Source: a virus. Taken from it: 43,557 bases of DNA. Positions 14,911 to 22,017 of the stretch are shown here, piece after piece; position 1 is the stretch's first letter, and the number at the start of each line of letters is the position of its first letter. The stretch spans positions 1-43,557 of the IMG/VR virus record IMGVR_UViG_3300037541_000305. One strand, written 5' to 3'. The position numbers and the translations under genes were made by a program. The notes beneath the pieces are model-generated. The model made no database searches, was not told where the DNA came from, and saw only the letters and a program-made list of their open reading frames with translations.

Positions 14911-16020
14911 TTATACTACGATTGTGTCGGGAACGGCCCCGGCCTGCCCTTGTAAGTTGTTTTTTGCTTGGCTGGAATAGGTGCCGGGACCGAACGTAAC
15001 GGGGCTTGTATTGTAAGGGAAGTTATTCCCGATGATGTTAAAACCACTACAAACATCCGTTGTCAACACTCCGTTGTGATATGCGTTGATTTCGCAGCCT
15101 TGCACCTGCACGTTTCGGCAGTTTTGGGCGATGACACCATACGATGCCTCCAAGCAATTCATGGTTTCGGGTATCATTTGGCAACCCATGATCGACACCC
15201 CGTGCGTGTGTTCGAGGTGGAAGGCCGCAAGCCCTCCTGTGACCCCGCCAAACCTATTTTCGATCATTCCACCCTGCCATTGCAGCGTGTGAATCCGCCC
15301 CGCGCCCACGTAGGGATCGCCCCGGAGCCAAACGCCACGCTTTACGGCTACCATGCTGCAATTTGAACAAAACAGCCCCTCGGTGTTGTATTTCTCGGCG
15401 TGCGCCTGGAGCCCTGTTGCCCAAAAGTTGCAACGAACGTTGGACAAGTGGGCATTGACGCACATGCCACGCAATTTGACGCCGGCCCCGGTCATCTTTG
15501 CCCAGTCGCCACCGTAGGAGCCACCGGAAACGAACACGTCCTCAAGCTTAGGATTCCAAACCCCTTCAATTTCGATGCCTTCGCGCCAGTAGCTATGCGC
15601 ATTTGATCGCACTTCGACATCCCGCAGCCTCAGCGGACACCCGCCGTGCTCGTTTGAGGCTGTTGGCTGGCCCATGCTGATCTTGAGCCCCCTGCCGCAT
15701 TGGCCTGCCCCTGCGTTGAAGGAAAGGCCCTGTATGTCGAGCCCATAAGGCTGATGGATTCCGTCCTGCTCCATCAGGAACGTGAACCCATCGCAATTCT
15801 CGAATAGCAGCCGAGACACGTTCGGCCCGTAGCCACGCAGGCTGAGGCTATGATTGCCCACCAAGCGCACCATGCTTTCGGTTATGCGATATGTGCCAGG
15901 CGGAAACTCCACGCAGCCATCGCGGCCCATTGCTGCCGATAGGGCCGAGGAAACAGCCGTTGTGTCATCGTTGGATCCGTTGGCCTTGGCTCCAAAGTCT
16001 TGTGGTCGAAATATGTTCAT
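14911..16020 (-). CDS. Right-handed beta-helix (pectate-lyase-like) protein, tailspike-like, in the early arm
   Basis: 369 aa, start in ATGA overlap with the gene at 16017-16307. The N-terminus is the classic pectate-lyase-3/tailspike entry, FRPQDFGAKANGSNDDTTAV, followed by FPPGTYRITES and the repeated short beta-strands with stacked Asn, Cys and Val (EIEGVWNPKLEDVFVSGGS, NCRNVQVQGCEINAYHNG) of a parallel beta-helix. There is no signal peptide and no N-terminal head-binding domain beyond about 10 residues. Such folds degrade or bind capsular and O-antigen polysaccharide as tailspikes. Its position among tiny early genes on the strand opposite to all virion genes is unusual: it may be a spike with its own expression or a non-virion polysaccharide-binding enzyme. 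Confidence 0.8.
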   Translation of the reverse strand: MNIFRPQDFGAKANGSNDDTTAVSSALSAAMGRDGCVEFPPGTYRITESMVRLVGNHSLSLRGYGPNVSRLLFENCDGFTFLMEQDGIHQPYGLDIQGLSFNAGAGQCGRGLKISMGQPTASNEHGGCPLRLRDVEVRSNAHSYWREGIEIEGVWNPKLEDVFVSGGSYGGDWAKMTGAGVKLRGMCVNAHLSNVRCNFWATGLQAHAEKYNTEGLFCSNCSMVAVKRGVWLRGDPYVGAGRIHTLQWQGGMIENRFGGVTGGLAAFHLEHTHGVSIMGCQMIPETMNCLEASYGVIAQNCRNVQVQGCEINAYHNGVLTTDVCSGFNIIGNNFPYNTSPVTFGPGTYSSQAKNNLQGQAGAVPDTIVV

Positions 16021-16307
16021 GTGCTGCCCCTAAAAGATAATTTCGGCATACCATCCACCGGCATTGACCCAACAAACTCTTCGCCGTTAGCTGTTTTGTG
16101 CCTTTGGGAAAGGTATCCCCAGTTCACCAAACGACGTTCTATCTCAATTTCTGGCGGCGATAACTTAACCACAGGGCGACAGGCTAGGGCGAAGGCGCAG
16201 AGGGCTTCAATCGTCCATTCTTCTGCATTGATTATCAAGGGCGCGCGGAGGGAAAAACCAAAGTCTCGCGTATCTGGCTTAAGCGGCGTTGAATCGTCTG
16301 TTTTCAT
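16017..16307 (-). CDS. Early protein, unknown function
   Basis: 96 aa with ATGA overlaps at both ends. Strands SLRAPLIINAEEW, a helix IEALCAFALACRPVV, then a winged-like C-terminal part (IEIERRLVNWGYLSQRHKTA). It could be a small winged-helix fold, but this is a weak impression. It directly precedes the beta-helix gene in the transcript. Confidence 0.55.
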   Translation of the reverse strand: MKTDDSTPLKPDTRDFGFSLRAPLIINAEEWTIEALCAFALACRPVVKLSPPEIEIERRLVNWGYLSQRHKTANGEEFVGSMPVDGMPKLSFRGST

Positions 16308-16480
16308 CGAAAAAGCCTCCGTTCTTCTGAGGCGATGTAAAACGCATCCTTAAGGCGCTTAATTTCTGCACCAAATAGCCATTGCGCGGCAATAGGTGCC
16401 CGGCGCTGGCGAGACACGGCATCTCTGTAAAGCCGGGCAATTTCTTGAGGCGGCGTGCTTAGTAATTTATCTATATTCAT
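16304..16480 (-). CDS. Small early protein, unknown
   Basis: 58 aa from the ATG at 16480, in ATGA overlap; a longer start inside the upstream gene is rejected. Helical and basic (EIARLYRDAVSRQRRAPIAA). No recognised motif. Confidence 0.55.
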   Translation of the reverse strand: MNIDKLLSTPPQEIARLYRDAVSRQRRAPIAAQWLFGAEIKRLKDAFYIASEERRLFR

Positions 16481-16764
16481 GTGCTCTTTTCCTCCTGTTT
16501 GGTTTCCTGTTCTCTCTGTTCGTGATTCTCTAACCATTGGACGCGGGCTAATGCTTCGCGCCATGCAATGTCCATTGGCCAGCCGTTAAGCGTTAGTCGC
16601 GTGTAAATGTCCGTAAAGCTTTCGCCAAGTGGTGAAGGCGAATCTGCTAGGGATGGAACCTCGTGCCAGTTTGCCAAACAGTTGGGATTGCTGAAGGCGT
16701 TATCCTGGCGGAGTTGCCATTGAAACCCGGCACGCGGAGCCCTTAGAAAATCTGGTTTGTTCAT
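16477..16764 (-). CDS. Early protein, unknown function
   Basis: 95 aa with ATGA overlaps at both ends. Contains FTDIYTRLTLNGWPMDIAWR followed by a Glu/Gln/Lys-rich tail (REQETKQEEKST). No signal, membrane segment or metal site seen. Confidence 0.55.
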   Translation of the reverse strand: MNKPDFLRAPRAGFQWQLRQDNAFSNPNCLANWHEVPSLADSPSPLGESFTDIYTRLTLNGWPMDIAWREALARVQWLENHEQREQETKQEEKST

Positions 16765-16898
16765 GAGTTGGAATCTTCTTTGTCTGTCTGTTCTGTTTCA
16801 AGTGGTGGCATAGCCTTGCGGCTGATGAGCGCAACGCCCAACACGAGCACGCCAAAGGCAAGTAGGGCCATGCCGCAGATGATGAGAAACGTATTCAT
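16761..16898 (-). CDS. Small single-pass membrane protein
   Basis: 45 aa with ATGA overlaps at both ends, which strongly supports the frame. Residues 3-26 are one hydrophobic helix (FLIICGMALLAFGVLVLGVA), then ISRKAM and a polar acidic tail. Probably an inner-membrane peptide made early. Role unknown; candidates are superinfection exclusion or modulation of a host membrane protein. Confidence 0.6.
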   Translation of the reverse strand: MNTFLIICGMALLAFGVLVLGVALISRKAMPPLETEQTDKEDSNS

Positions 16899-17008
16899 GG
16901 CGTGATAAAGCCCAGCAGCACCAGCGCGAACACGTAGCAAATGCCGATGTAAAGCGCGGCATGGAATAGAGCGGAGAGAACAGAGGGGAATGCGTTGTGT
17001 CGTTTCAT
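16895..17008 (-). CDS. Small single-pass membrane protein
   Basis: 37 aa starting MKRHNAFPSVLSALF, with the helix AALYIGICYVFALVLLGFI filling most of the rest. Both start and stop lie in ATGA overlaps with neighbours. It forms a pair with the 45-aa membrane protein that follows it; the two could act together. Confidence 0.6.
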   Translation of the reverse strand: MKRHNAFPSVLSALFHAALYIGICYVFALVLLGFITP

Positions 17009-17178
17009 GGGCTGATGGCGTCAGCTACCAAATTAAACCATTGCTCATCCGAGACGTCGGCCGGATCGGCGATTCCACGGGCAGACAGAAGCCCGATCAT
17101 GCGTTCCGCCTCCTCGGTGCTGGCGTCAGCGCCCATGCGTTGGCGAATTTCCTCTGTACTAAGTGTATTGTGTTTCAT
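17005..17178 (-). CDS. Small acidic early protein, unknown
   Basis: 57 aa, start MKHNTLSTEEIRQRMGAD, end WFNLVADAISP. ATGA overlap at both ends and a GAAGGGA Shine-Dalgarno sequence upstream. Helical and acidic, without recognised domain. Confidence 0.6.
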   Translation of the reverse strand: MKHNTLSTEEIRQRMGADASTEEAERMIGLLSARGIADPADVSDEQWFNLVADAISP

Positions 17179-17483
17179 GTTTGATTCCCTTCGCGATCAC
17201 AAAAAGCGAATCCCTCCTCAGCCAAAATAGAGCGCACGCAATCATTCGCGTCGTCCATTGCACTGGCAAGGTTGCCAACATTCAGGCCGTCCCCTTCCCA
17301 CGTTTCTTGCCATTGGTCGCGAAAGTACATGCCGCAGGGCAAATCGGGCAAGTCCTGAATTGAAAGTCCGCAAATCCGTTTTGCTGCTAGGCTAAGGCAA
17401 GCCGTTGCAAGTGATCTGGCCCCTTTCCTTGTCAAAATGCTTTGCGCCCGTTCAAGCAATGCCGAATCAATCTTTGTGTTCAT
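17175..17483 (-). CDS. Early protein, unknown, directly downstream of the ribozyme
   Basis: 102 aa from the ATG at 17483, with AAGG upstream; a start 30 bp earlier lacks support. Helical N-terminus (SALLERAQSILTRKGARSLA) and four cysteines scattered without an obvious zinc pattern. It is the first gene after the hammerhead, so its mRNA would begin with the 5'-OH end made by self-cleavage about 60 bases upstream of the start. Confidence 0.6.
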   Translation of the reverse strand: MNTKIDSALLERAQSILTRKGARSLATACLSLAAKRICGLSIQDLPDLPCGMYFRDQWQETWEGDGLNVGNLASAMDDANDCVRSILAEEGFAFCDREGNQT

Positions 17484-17516
17484 GTCTTTGCCTTGTTTAC
17501 TAGTTTGAATCAATCT

Positions 17517-17571
17517 GGACTCATCAGCGCCCGCAAATACGGGCGGACCGGCACCGCTGCCGGTTTCGTCC
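17517..17571 (-). ncRNA. Type II hammerhead ribozyme
   Basis: Read on the minus strand from 17571: GGAC (stem II, 3' strand), GAA plus A15.1, stem III ACCGGC/GCCGGT (17564-17559 with 17552-17547), then the GUC cleavage triplet with C17 at 17546, stem I CGCCCG/CGGGCG (17545-17540 with 17533-17528), core CTGATGA (17527-17521) and GTCC (17520-17517) closing stem II. Every invariant core nucleotide (CUGAUGA, GAAA, UH) is present and stems I and III are perfect 6-bp helices. Stem II is the open end, so it is a type II hammerhead, a form known from bacteria and phages. It starts three bases after the GP88 stop codon and should cut between 17546 and 17545. Confidence 0.9.
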
Positions 17572-17573
17572 TT

Positions 17574-18263
17574 TCAACCAACCACAAATCCGCTCTCGTC
17601 TTTCTTGCCCTGGCCTTTCGCCTTCAGGCCAACGACCACACCTTTGCGATCTAGGAAGCGCAAATCCGAAACATCGCCGTCAATGACGGGAAAACCAGCC
17701 CAAATTGCCGGCAAATCCGAAGCGAAAACGACCGCGACATTTCCGCCAGCCCTTAGCACGTCGATTGCTTGCGCTTCGTTCACTTCAGAACGGGAAAAGG
17801 TCAAATCATAGTTAGCTGGCAACGCTCCCTTTGCTGCCTGCAATGCACGTATCGGCGATTTTGTGTAATCGTAAAACTGCACCTTGGGAAACTGTTCCAT
17901 AATGCCGAGCCGCTCCCATGAAATATCCGACGTTCCGTTAAGGCGAATGCACGCTTGCTTGCCCTCCTTTTCGCAGTGCATAACAAACGTAGCGATGTCC
18001 GCGATGAGTTGAGCCTTAAACACAGGAAACGAATCAAAGAAAAGCCGGGTCTTGCGAATCCGGGCCGATTTCACGTTGGCAAAAGCGCCCCGGCCTGCCG
18101 AATAAAGACATGCAAGGGTGCATCCCGCAGATCGATTCGGGCAAACTTCACCGCGCCCCGCCATCTGCGCCGGAGCCAAATAGAGAATAGCAGTGCGCCA
18201 GCCGAATTGTTCGCCTTTGCTAGTCTTGGCGTCGGCGCCCACTGATAAGAGATTCAATTTCAT
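17574..18263 (-). CDS. GP88-family phage protein
   Basis: 229 aa. AAGGAA stands upstream of the ATG. The family signature is a cysteine cluster near residue 40, EVCPNRSAGCTLACLYSAGR, followed by RIRKTRLFFDSFPVFKAQL, then KQACIRLNGTSDISWERLG and VQFYDYTKSPIRALQ. I recognise this as the 'gene product 88' (GP88) family of phage proteins, whose function is unknown to me. The three clustered cysteines could hold a metal or an iron-sulfur cluster. It is the second gene of the early arm and is followed directly by the hammerhead ribozyme. Confidence 0.75.
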   Translation of the reverse strand: MKLNLLSVGADAKTSKGEQFGWRTAILYLAPAQMAGRGEVCPNRSAGCTLACLYSAGRGAFANVKSARIRKTRLFFDSFPVFKAQLIADIATFVMHCEKEGKQACIRLNGTSDISWERLGIMEQFPKVQFYDYTKSPIRALQAAKGALPANYDLTFSRSEVNEAQAIDVLRAGGNVAVVFASDLPAIWAGFPVIDGDVSDLRFLDRKGVVVGLKAKGQGKKDESGFVVG

Positions 18264-18314
18264 GTTCGTATTCCTTGTTTGTTTCAGTGTTGCTGTTTGC
18301 TGTGCTGGGAAGGG

Positions 18315-18488
18315 TTAGCGTGCGGCAAGCACCGCCTGCCAACCCATGTTGGAGTAAAACGCATCGGGCTTGCCCGCCACCTCAGCCTGTAAGACTGCAA
18401 TTGCGGCAGCGTGTGCAGCACTCGGGTCAGCGATAAGTTTCTTGGCAGCCTTCTTAGCCTTAGCGAAGTAACAGTGTTTTGTTTCCAT
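18315..18488 (-). CDS. Small basic early protein, first gene of the leftward arm
   Basis: 57 aa from the ATG at 18488 (METKHCYFAKAKKAAKKLIA). An upstream in-frame start at 18536 would cross the inverted repeats and is not preferred. Lys/Ala-rich helix, then AAAIAVLQAEVAGKPD and GWQAVLAAR. As the first gene after the divergent region it may bind DNA or a host factor. Not recognised. Confidence 0.55.
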   Translation of the reverse strand: METKHCYFAKAKKAAKKLIADPSAAHAAAIAVLQAEVAGKPDAFYSNMGWQAVLAAR

Positions 18489-18520
18489 GCCGCACACTTT
18501 ACCAGATGAAGGATAAAATA

Positions 18521-18566
18521 CTAGCTGGGAGAACACCTCATATTTCAGCTAGGGTGATTTCCCTAG
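18521..18566. promoter_or_regulatory. Nested inverted repeats, operator-like
   Basis: CTAGCTG (18521-18527) pairs with CAGCTAG (18546-18552), and CTAGGG-TGATTT-CCCTAG (18549-18566) is a second perfect inverted repeat overlapping the first. They sit 33-78 bp upstream of the first leftward gene, where an operator or a 5'-leader hairpin would be expected. Confidence 0.45.
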
Positions 18567-18783
18567 TCCTCCCGACCATACCACCAAAGTAGTATGCCGC
18601 ACTCAGTGACTTCAAAGGTAAGCGTCTAGAATCCATCCCCACGCCCCCCATGCATCGCCCACGCGCCCTGGCGCCGCCCCGGAGCCTCTCACTCATATAC
18701 AGTTGAGCCGCCCCAGTGGCCGCCCCGGCTCGCGGTGCTCGCCGCACCGGTCAGATCCAAACCGATAGGTTTAGCTTCGCTAA

Positions 18784-18799
18784 GGGTGGGGGGAGGGGG
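18784..18799 (+). other. G-quadruplex-capable run
   Basis: GGGTGGGGGGAGGGGG: sixteen bases with enough guanine for four tracts and one-base loops. Further G runs follow to 19130. It may affect strand opening or transcription. Confidence 0.5.
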
Positions 18800-18840
18800 T
18801 CACGGTGCGGCAACTGGCGTGATTATTGGGATTCAACACT

Positions 18841-18889
18841 GGGGTAGTTTTAAAAAATCCCAAGAGACACGGGGGTAGGTTTAAAAAAT
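18841..18889. repeat. Two iteron-like direct repeats
   Basis: GGGGTAGTTTTAAAAAAT (18841-18858) and GGGGTAGGTTTAAAAAAT (18872-18889) differ at one base and are 31 bp apart, about three helical turns. A related AAAAATTGGGGTA lies at 18932-18944. This suggests cooperative binding of an initiator or regulator. Confidence 0.6.
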
Positions 18890-18922
18890 TACAGATAGGA
18901 CAAGTGAGGCTTGGTGTATCTG

Positions 18923-18940
18923 CCAATTTTTAAAAATTGG
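18923..18940. promoter_or_regulatory. Perfect 18-bp AT-rich palindrome
   Basis: CCAATTTTTAAAAATTGG is exactly self-complementary and follows the two direct repeats by 33 bp. Suitable as an operator for a dimeric protein or as a DNA-unwinding site. Confidence 0.55.
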
Positions 18941-19144
18941 GGTAAAGGGGAGACCCTTTGGGCGTCCCTACGTTCGGCCCATTCGCCCCCTCAAAGCGGG
19001 GGGCTCATTATGGATGGGGGGAAAGGGTGGAGGTCGTCAAGCATTATTTTCAAGAAATGTTGAAATAGTTTGTAGATTGAAAGGGTTGGGGAATTTTACA
19101 CAATAGGCTTGACAGTCAAATTGGGGGGCGTCAGGAAATGGAGG

Positions 19145-19720
19145 ATGGAGCAAACGGAGGAAGAGAAGCGGGCTGTTAGGGCGCAGTTGAGAAAGGAGGC
19201 TGCGGCGTCGGTGCAGGAGGTGGGGGAGGAAAACAAGATGCTTTTGGAGTACAAGAAGCCGGGGAAGGCGGTGCAGATTGTGGAGGCGTTGGCGGAAGGG
19301 AAGAGTACAAAGTGGATCAAGGAGAAGTTCAAGATTGACTGGAATGCGTTGTGCCGGATTCGGACGACCCATGCGGATTTGATTCGGCGAAGGCGGGAGG
19401 TGATTGCGGAGGATGCGCTGGAGCTGGCGGAGGGGACGCGGATGCTGGCAATGGACAAGATGGCAATGATGAGCGATGACCCGGAGATGCTGGCGGCGAC
19501 GCCCTTGCGGGATTTGGCGCTCAGTTACGGGATATTCACGGACAAGCACATCTTGGCTACGGATGGGGGGAACAAGATGATTGTGGAGCACCAAGGGGCG
19601 AAAGCGGTGAGCTTGGCGGATGCGGTAAAGGCGATTGAGGAAGCAAAGGCTTTGCTGAAGGGCCGTCGGGAGGCCGTGGAAGTGGTTGTAAGCGAACCCG
19701 TGGCTGAATTAAAGGCATGA
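19145..19720 (+). CDS. terS: Terminase small subunit
   Basis: 191 aa. The ATG at 19145 is preferred over a TTG at 19109 because AGGA lies about 8 bases before it. Basic/acidic helical N-terminus, then an HTH-like segment (KAVQIVEALAEGKSTKWIKE followed by KFKIDWNALCRIR), long helices for oligomerisation, and a C-terminal tail that may contact the large subunit. It overlaps the large terminase by ATGA (19717-19720). The gene recognises phage DNA for packaging; identification rests on the domain plan and the coupled terL. Confidence 0.8.
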   Translation: MEQTEEEKRAVRAQLRKEAAASVQEVGEENKMLLEYKKPGKAVQIVEALAEGKSTKWIKEKFKIDWNALCRIRTTHADLIRRRREVIAEDALELAEGTRMLAMDKMAMMSDDPEMLAATPLRDLALSYGIFTDKHILATDGGNKMIVEHQGAKAVSLADAVKAIEEAKALLKGRREAVEVVVSEPVAELKA

Positions 19721-21345
19721 GCATGGTTTGGAAGGAACATGCGTTGCTGAAGCCTCCGACGGCGGAGGAGATGGCAGAGATGGAGCCGGAAAAGCTGGTG
19801 GAGCTGCATCGGCTTTACCATGCGGCGATTGAGAACAGCTTAAGAGATCCCTATCGGCACGGCTGGGAGTTCGATAATTGGAAGGTGGCGGACAAGTTAT
19901 TGGTGGATGCCCGTACTTTGCTGCTGCTAGGCGCCAATCGCAGCGGAAAGACCTTTTACGGGGCCAAGGCAGTCATCAAGGCGGCGATTAACAACCCAGA
20001 GAGCACCATCTTCTGCTTTTCGCAGGATGCCCAGACGAGTGTAATGGTGCAACAAGCGGCGGTATGGGGCATGTTACCGGCAGAATTGCGGCAGCGGGTG
20101 ACAAACGAAACGCATTACGTCAGCTATTCGCAGCAGAACGGCTTTGCGGGGTACAAGCTGACGCTGCCGAACAAGTCTCAGATCGTTTTTAAGACGTACA
20201 CGCAGTTTCAGCAAAACGAAAGCATCCTAGAGGGTCAGAAGTTAGGCAGTCCGGCGCCTACGGTGGTAAACATTGGGGCCTGGTGCGACGAATACCTGCT
20301 CGGGATGGCCATGCTGGACCGCTTGTATCTGCGGTTGGCGACGCATGATGCCAAGTTGTTGCTCACGTTTACGCCGATTCATGGCGAAACGGAGACGGTG
20401 AGGAACTATCGGGGCGGGGCTCGGACGATTGAAGAGCGGGATGCGCCCTTGATGAAGGAATTGCACGGGCTGGAGGGCTACAAGGTGCCCTATGTGCAGC
20501 AGAACGCCCAGAAAAACACGGCCATCATCTATTTCCACACGAAGGACAACCCGTGGGGCGGGTACGAGACCGTAGCGGAGATCTGCCGGGCGAAGAACGA
20601 CGTTTCTTACACGCTTATGTCGGCGTATGGGGTGCCGACAAGCAATGCGACGACGAGTTTTCCCTGTTTCGGGGAAATGGTAAATGTCGTCAAGCCAGAG
20701 GACATACCAAAGGGTTTGACTTATTACATGGTGCTGGACCCTGCCGGCAAAAAGAACTGGTTTATGAGTTGGATCGGGGTGGATGCGTCCGACACCTATT
20801 GGGTGGTGGCGGAGTGGCCGGATGTGACGTTTGGCGACTGGGCAAAGACCAACGGCGGCAAGTGGGTGGAGGGCGAGGGAGCACGGGGCCGGGGGTACGG
20901 CTATGACGACTACATCGACATTATCAAAAACGTCGAAAAGCAGCTTGGGATTGCCGAAGTGTACGAGCGCCTGATTGACCCTCGTCTGGGTACAAACAAA
21001 CACCAGACGCTAATGGGTAGTTCCTCAATCATGGAGGAGATGTGCAACCTCGGGATGCGCTTTGTCCCGGCCCCAGGGCTGCATATCAACGAAGGATTGC
21101 AAGCTTTGCAGAGCAAGATGGCGTACAACGTCAAAAAGCCGATTGATGGGCTGAATCGCCCGCATTTCTACATTAGCAATAGGTGCGAGAACACCATCTT
21201 GGCGCTGAAGGAGTACATCGGCGAGGACGAGAAAGAGATCTTCAAAGACCCGATTGATTGCCTGCGGTATGCGGCGATTGATGGCATCCGGTACGTTGAT
21301 ATTAAGGCAGGCGGTAGAGGAATGAAAACCCGAGGAGGCTATTAA
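19717..21345 (+). CDS. terL: Terminase large subunit
   Basis: 542 aa. The ATPase has Walker A LLLLGANRSGKTFYGA (near residue 70) and a Walker-B-like VVNIGAWCDEYLLGMA with the catalytic acid. The nuclease half has the first acidic residue in YYMVLDPAGKKNWFMSWIGV, then YERLIDPRLGTNKHQTLMG, and an acidic end near DPIDCLRYAAIDGIRYV. Length and motif order fit phage terminases. It cuts the concatemer and drives DNA into the procapsid through the portal. Coupled to terS by ATGA and to the next gene by TAATG. Confidence 0.95.
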   Translation: MSMVWKEHALLKPPTAEEMAEMEPEKLVELHRLYHAAIENSLRDPYRHGWEFDNWKVADKLLVDARTLLLLGANRSGKTFYGAKAVIKAAINNPESTIFCFSQDAQTSVMVQQAAVWGMLPAELRQRVTNETHYVSYSQQNGFAGYKLTLPNKSQIVFKTYTQFQQNESILEGQKLGSPAPTVVNIGAWCDEYLLGMAMLDRLYLRLATHDAKLLLTFTPIHGETETVRNYRGGARTIEERDAPLMKELHGLEGYKVPYVQQNAQKNTAIIYFHTKDNPWGGYETVAEICRAKNDVSYTLMSAYGVPTSNATTSFPCFGEMVNVVKPEDIPKGLTYYMVLDPAGKKNWFMSWIGVDASDTYWVVAEWPDVTFGDWAKTNGGKWVEGEGARGRGYGYDDYIDIIKNVEKQLGIAEVYERLIDPRLGTNKHQTLMGSSSIMEEMCNLGMRFVPAPGLHINEGLQALQSKMAYNVKKPIDGLNRPHFYISNRCENTILALKEYIGEDEKEIFKDPIDCLRYAAIDGIRYVDIKAGGRGMKTRGGY

Positions 21346-21791
21346 TGAATGCAACAACAGCAAAACGGCGTGGACGTAAACCCCAGCCCCAACGTGAGCC
21401 GCAACCTGGGGACATCCGATTTATGTCCTTGGCCAAAGAGATGAAAATGGCCCCGCCTGAATTGGCAAGGTTGCGAGACAATCACCTTTGCGAAAAGGAT
21501 TTCTACGAGGTTGACGGGGCCAAATGGTTTACAGCATCCGGGGCCGACAAGTTGCGTTTAGCCGTGGAAATTCCGATGGTGGTGCCCAAGCGGCTCAAAG
21601 CGCATGTGATTCACCCGGCGCGCAACGAAAACTGGGTGTTTGCTGCCATTGAAGGGCGCGACGGCAAGTATCCTGTGGCAATTCCCCGCCGGCTAAAAGA
21701 TCGTCTCATCGGCAAATCCATTTTTGTCGATTGTATCAAGGACGAGTCGGGAGGGGAAAGTTTTCGCCATGAATTGCTCACCGGACTCTGA
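21345..21791 (+). CDS. Unknown protein between terminase and portal
   Basis: 148 aa. A strong GAGGAGG lies 7 bases before the TAATG-coupled start. Basic N-terminus (AKRRGRKPQPQREPQP), then a globular part with DFYEVDGAKWFTASGADKLR, which resembles an excisionase/Mor-like small DNA-binding fold, and a beta-rich end (VAIPRRLKDRLIGKSIFVDC). The position suggests a packaging accessory or late regulator; neither is shown. Confidence 0.55.
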   Translation: MNATTAKRRGRKPQPQREPQPGDIRFMSLAKEMKMAPPELARLRDNHLCEKDFYEVDGAKWFTASGADKLRLAVEIPMVVPKRLKAHVIHPARNENWVFAAIEGRDGKYPVAIPRRLKDRLIGKSIFVDCIKDESGGESFRHELLTGL

Positions 21792-22017
21792 AAAAGACCT
21801 TACAGAAGACCCTGTGTGGTTGAATCAGCAAGCAGACAGGTTTCTTGCCTTTGAAATGCTTTATCATGTGGTTCATGCGTCTTACAACGAAGTCGTTCCC
21901 TCTGCTTTGGCGGACAAGCTTGGGCTGAACTATAAACTTGTTTCCACGATGATCAGGCAGATTGGCAGACGCGAAACCACTAGCCAGCTCAAGCAACGTT
22001 TCAATGAACAACTCTAA
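21769..22017 (+). CDS. Small unknown protein, HTH-like C-terminus
   Basis: 82 aa from the ATG at 21769, overlapping the previous gene by 23 bp; an earlier start would overlap more. FLAFEMLYHVVHASYNEVVP is a helix pair, followed by ALADKLGLNYKLVSTMIRQI, which has the spacing of a helix-turn-helix. It overlaps the portal start by 14 bp. Confidence 0.5.
   Translation: MNCSPDSEKDLTEDPVWLNQQADRFLAFEMLYHVVHASYNEVVPSALADKLGLNYKLVSTMIRQIGRRETTSQLKQRFNEQL

Larger units (their letters stand above)
18489..19144. other. Divergent control region, candidate replication origin
   Basis: 656 bp without a credible gene between the two arms. It holds nested inverted repeats near the leftward start, a G run (18784-18799), two AT-rich direct repeats 31 bp apart, a perfect AT palindrome, an AAAGGG/CCCTTT hairpin (18945-18958), a CCCCC/GGGGG hairpin near 18986-19002, and TTGAC-A-GTCAA (19109-19119) just before the small terminase gene. 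Base composition swings from C-rich (left) to G-rich (right), as expected where coding strands diverge. No strong -35/-10 pair is visible for either arm. Confidence 0.6.

Noticed and set aside
18538-18747. 69-aa Arg/Gly-rich ORF in the divergent region
   Set aside because: Covers the operator-like inverted repeats, no Shine-Dalgarno sequence, and composition typical of a chance ORF.
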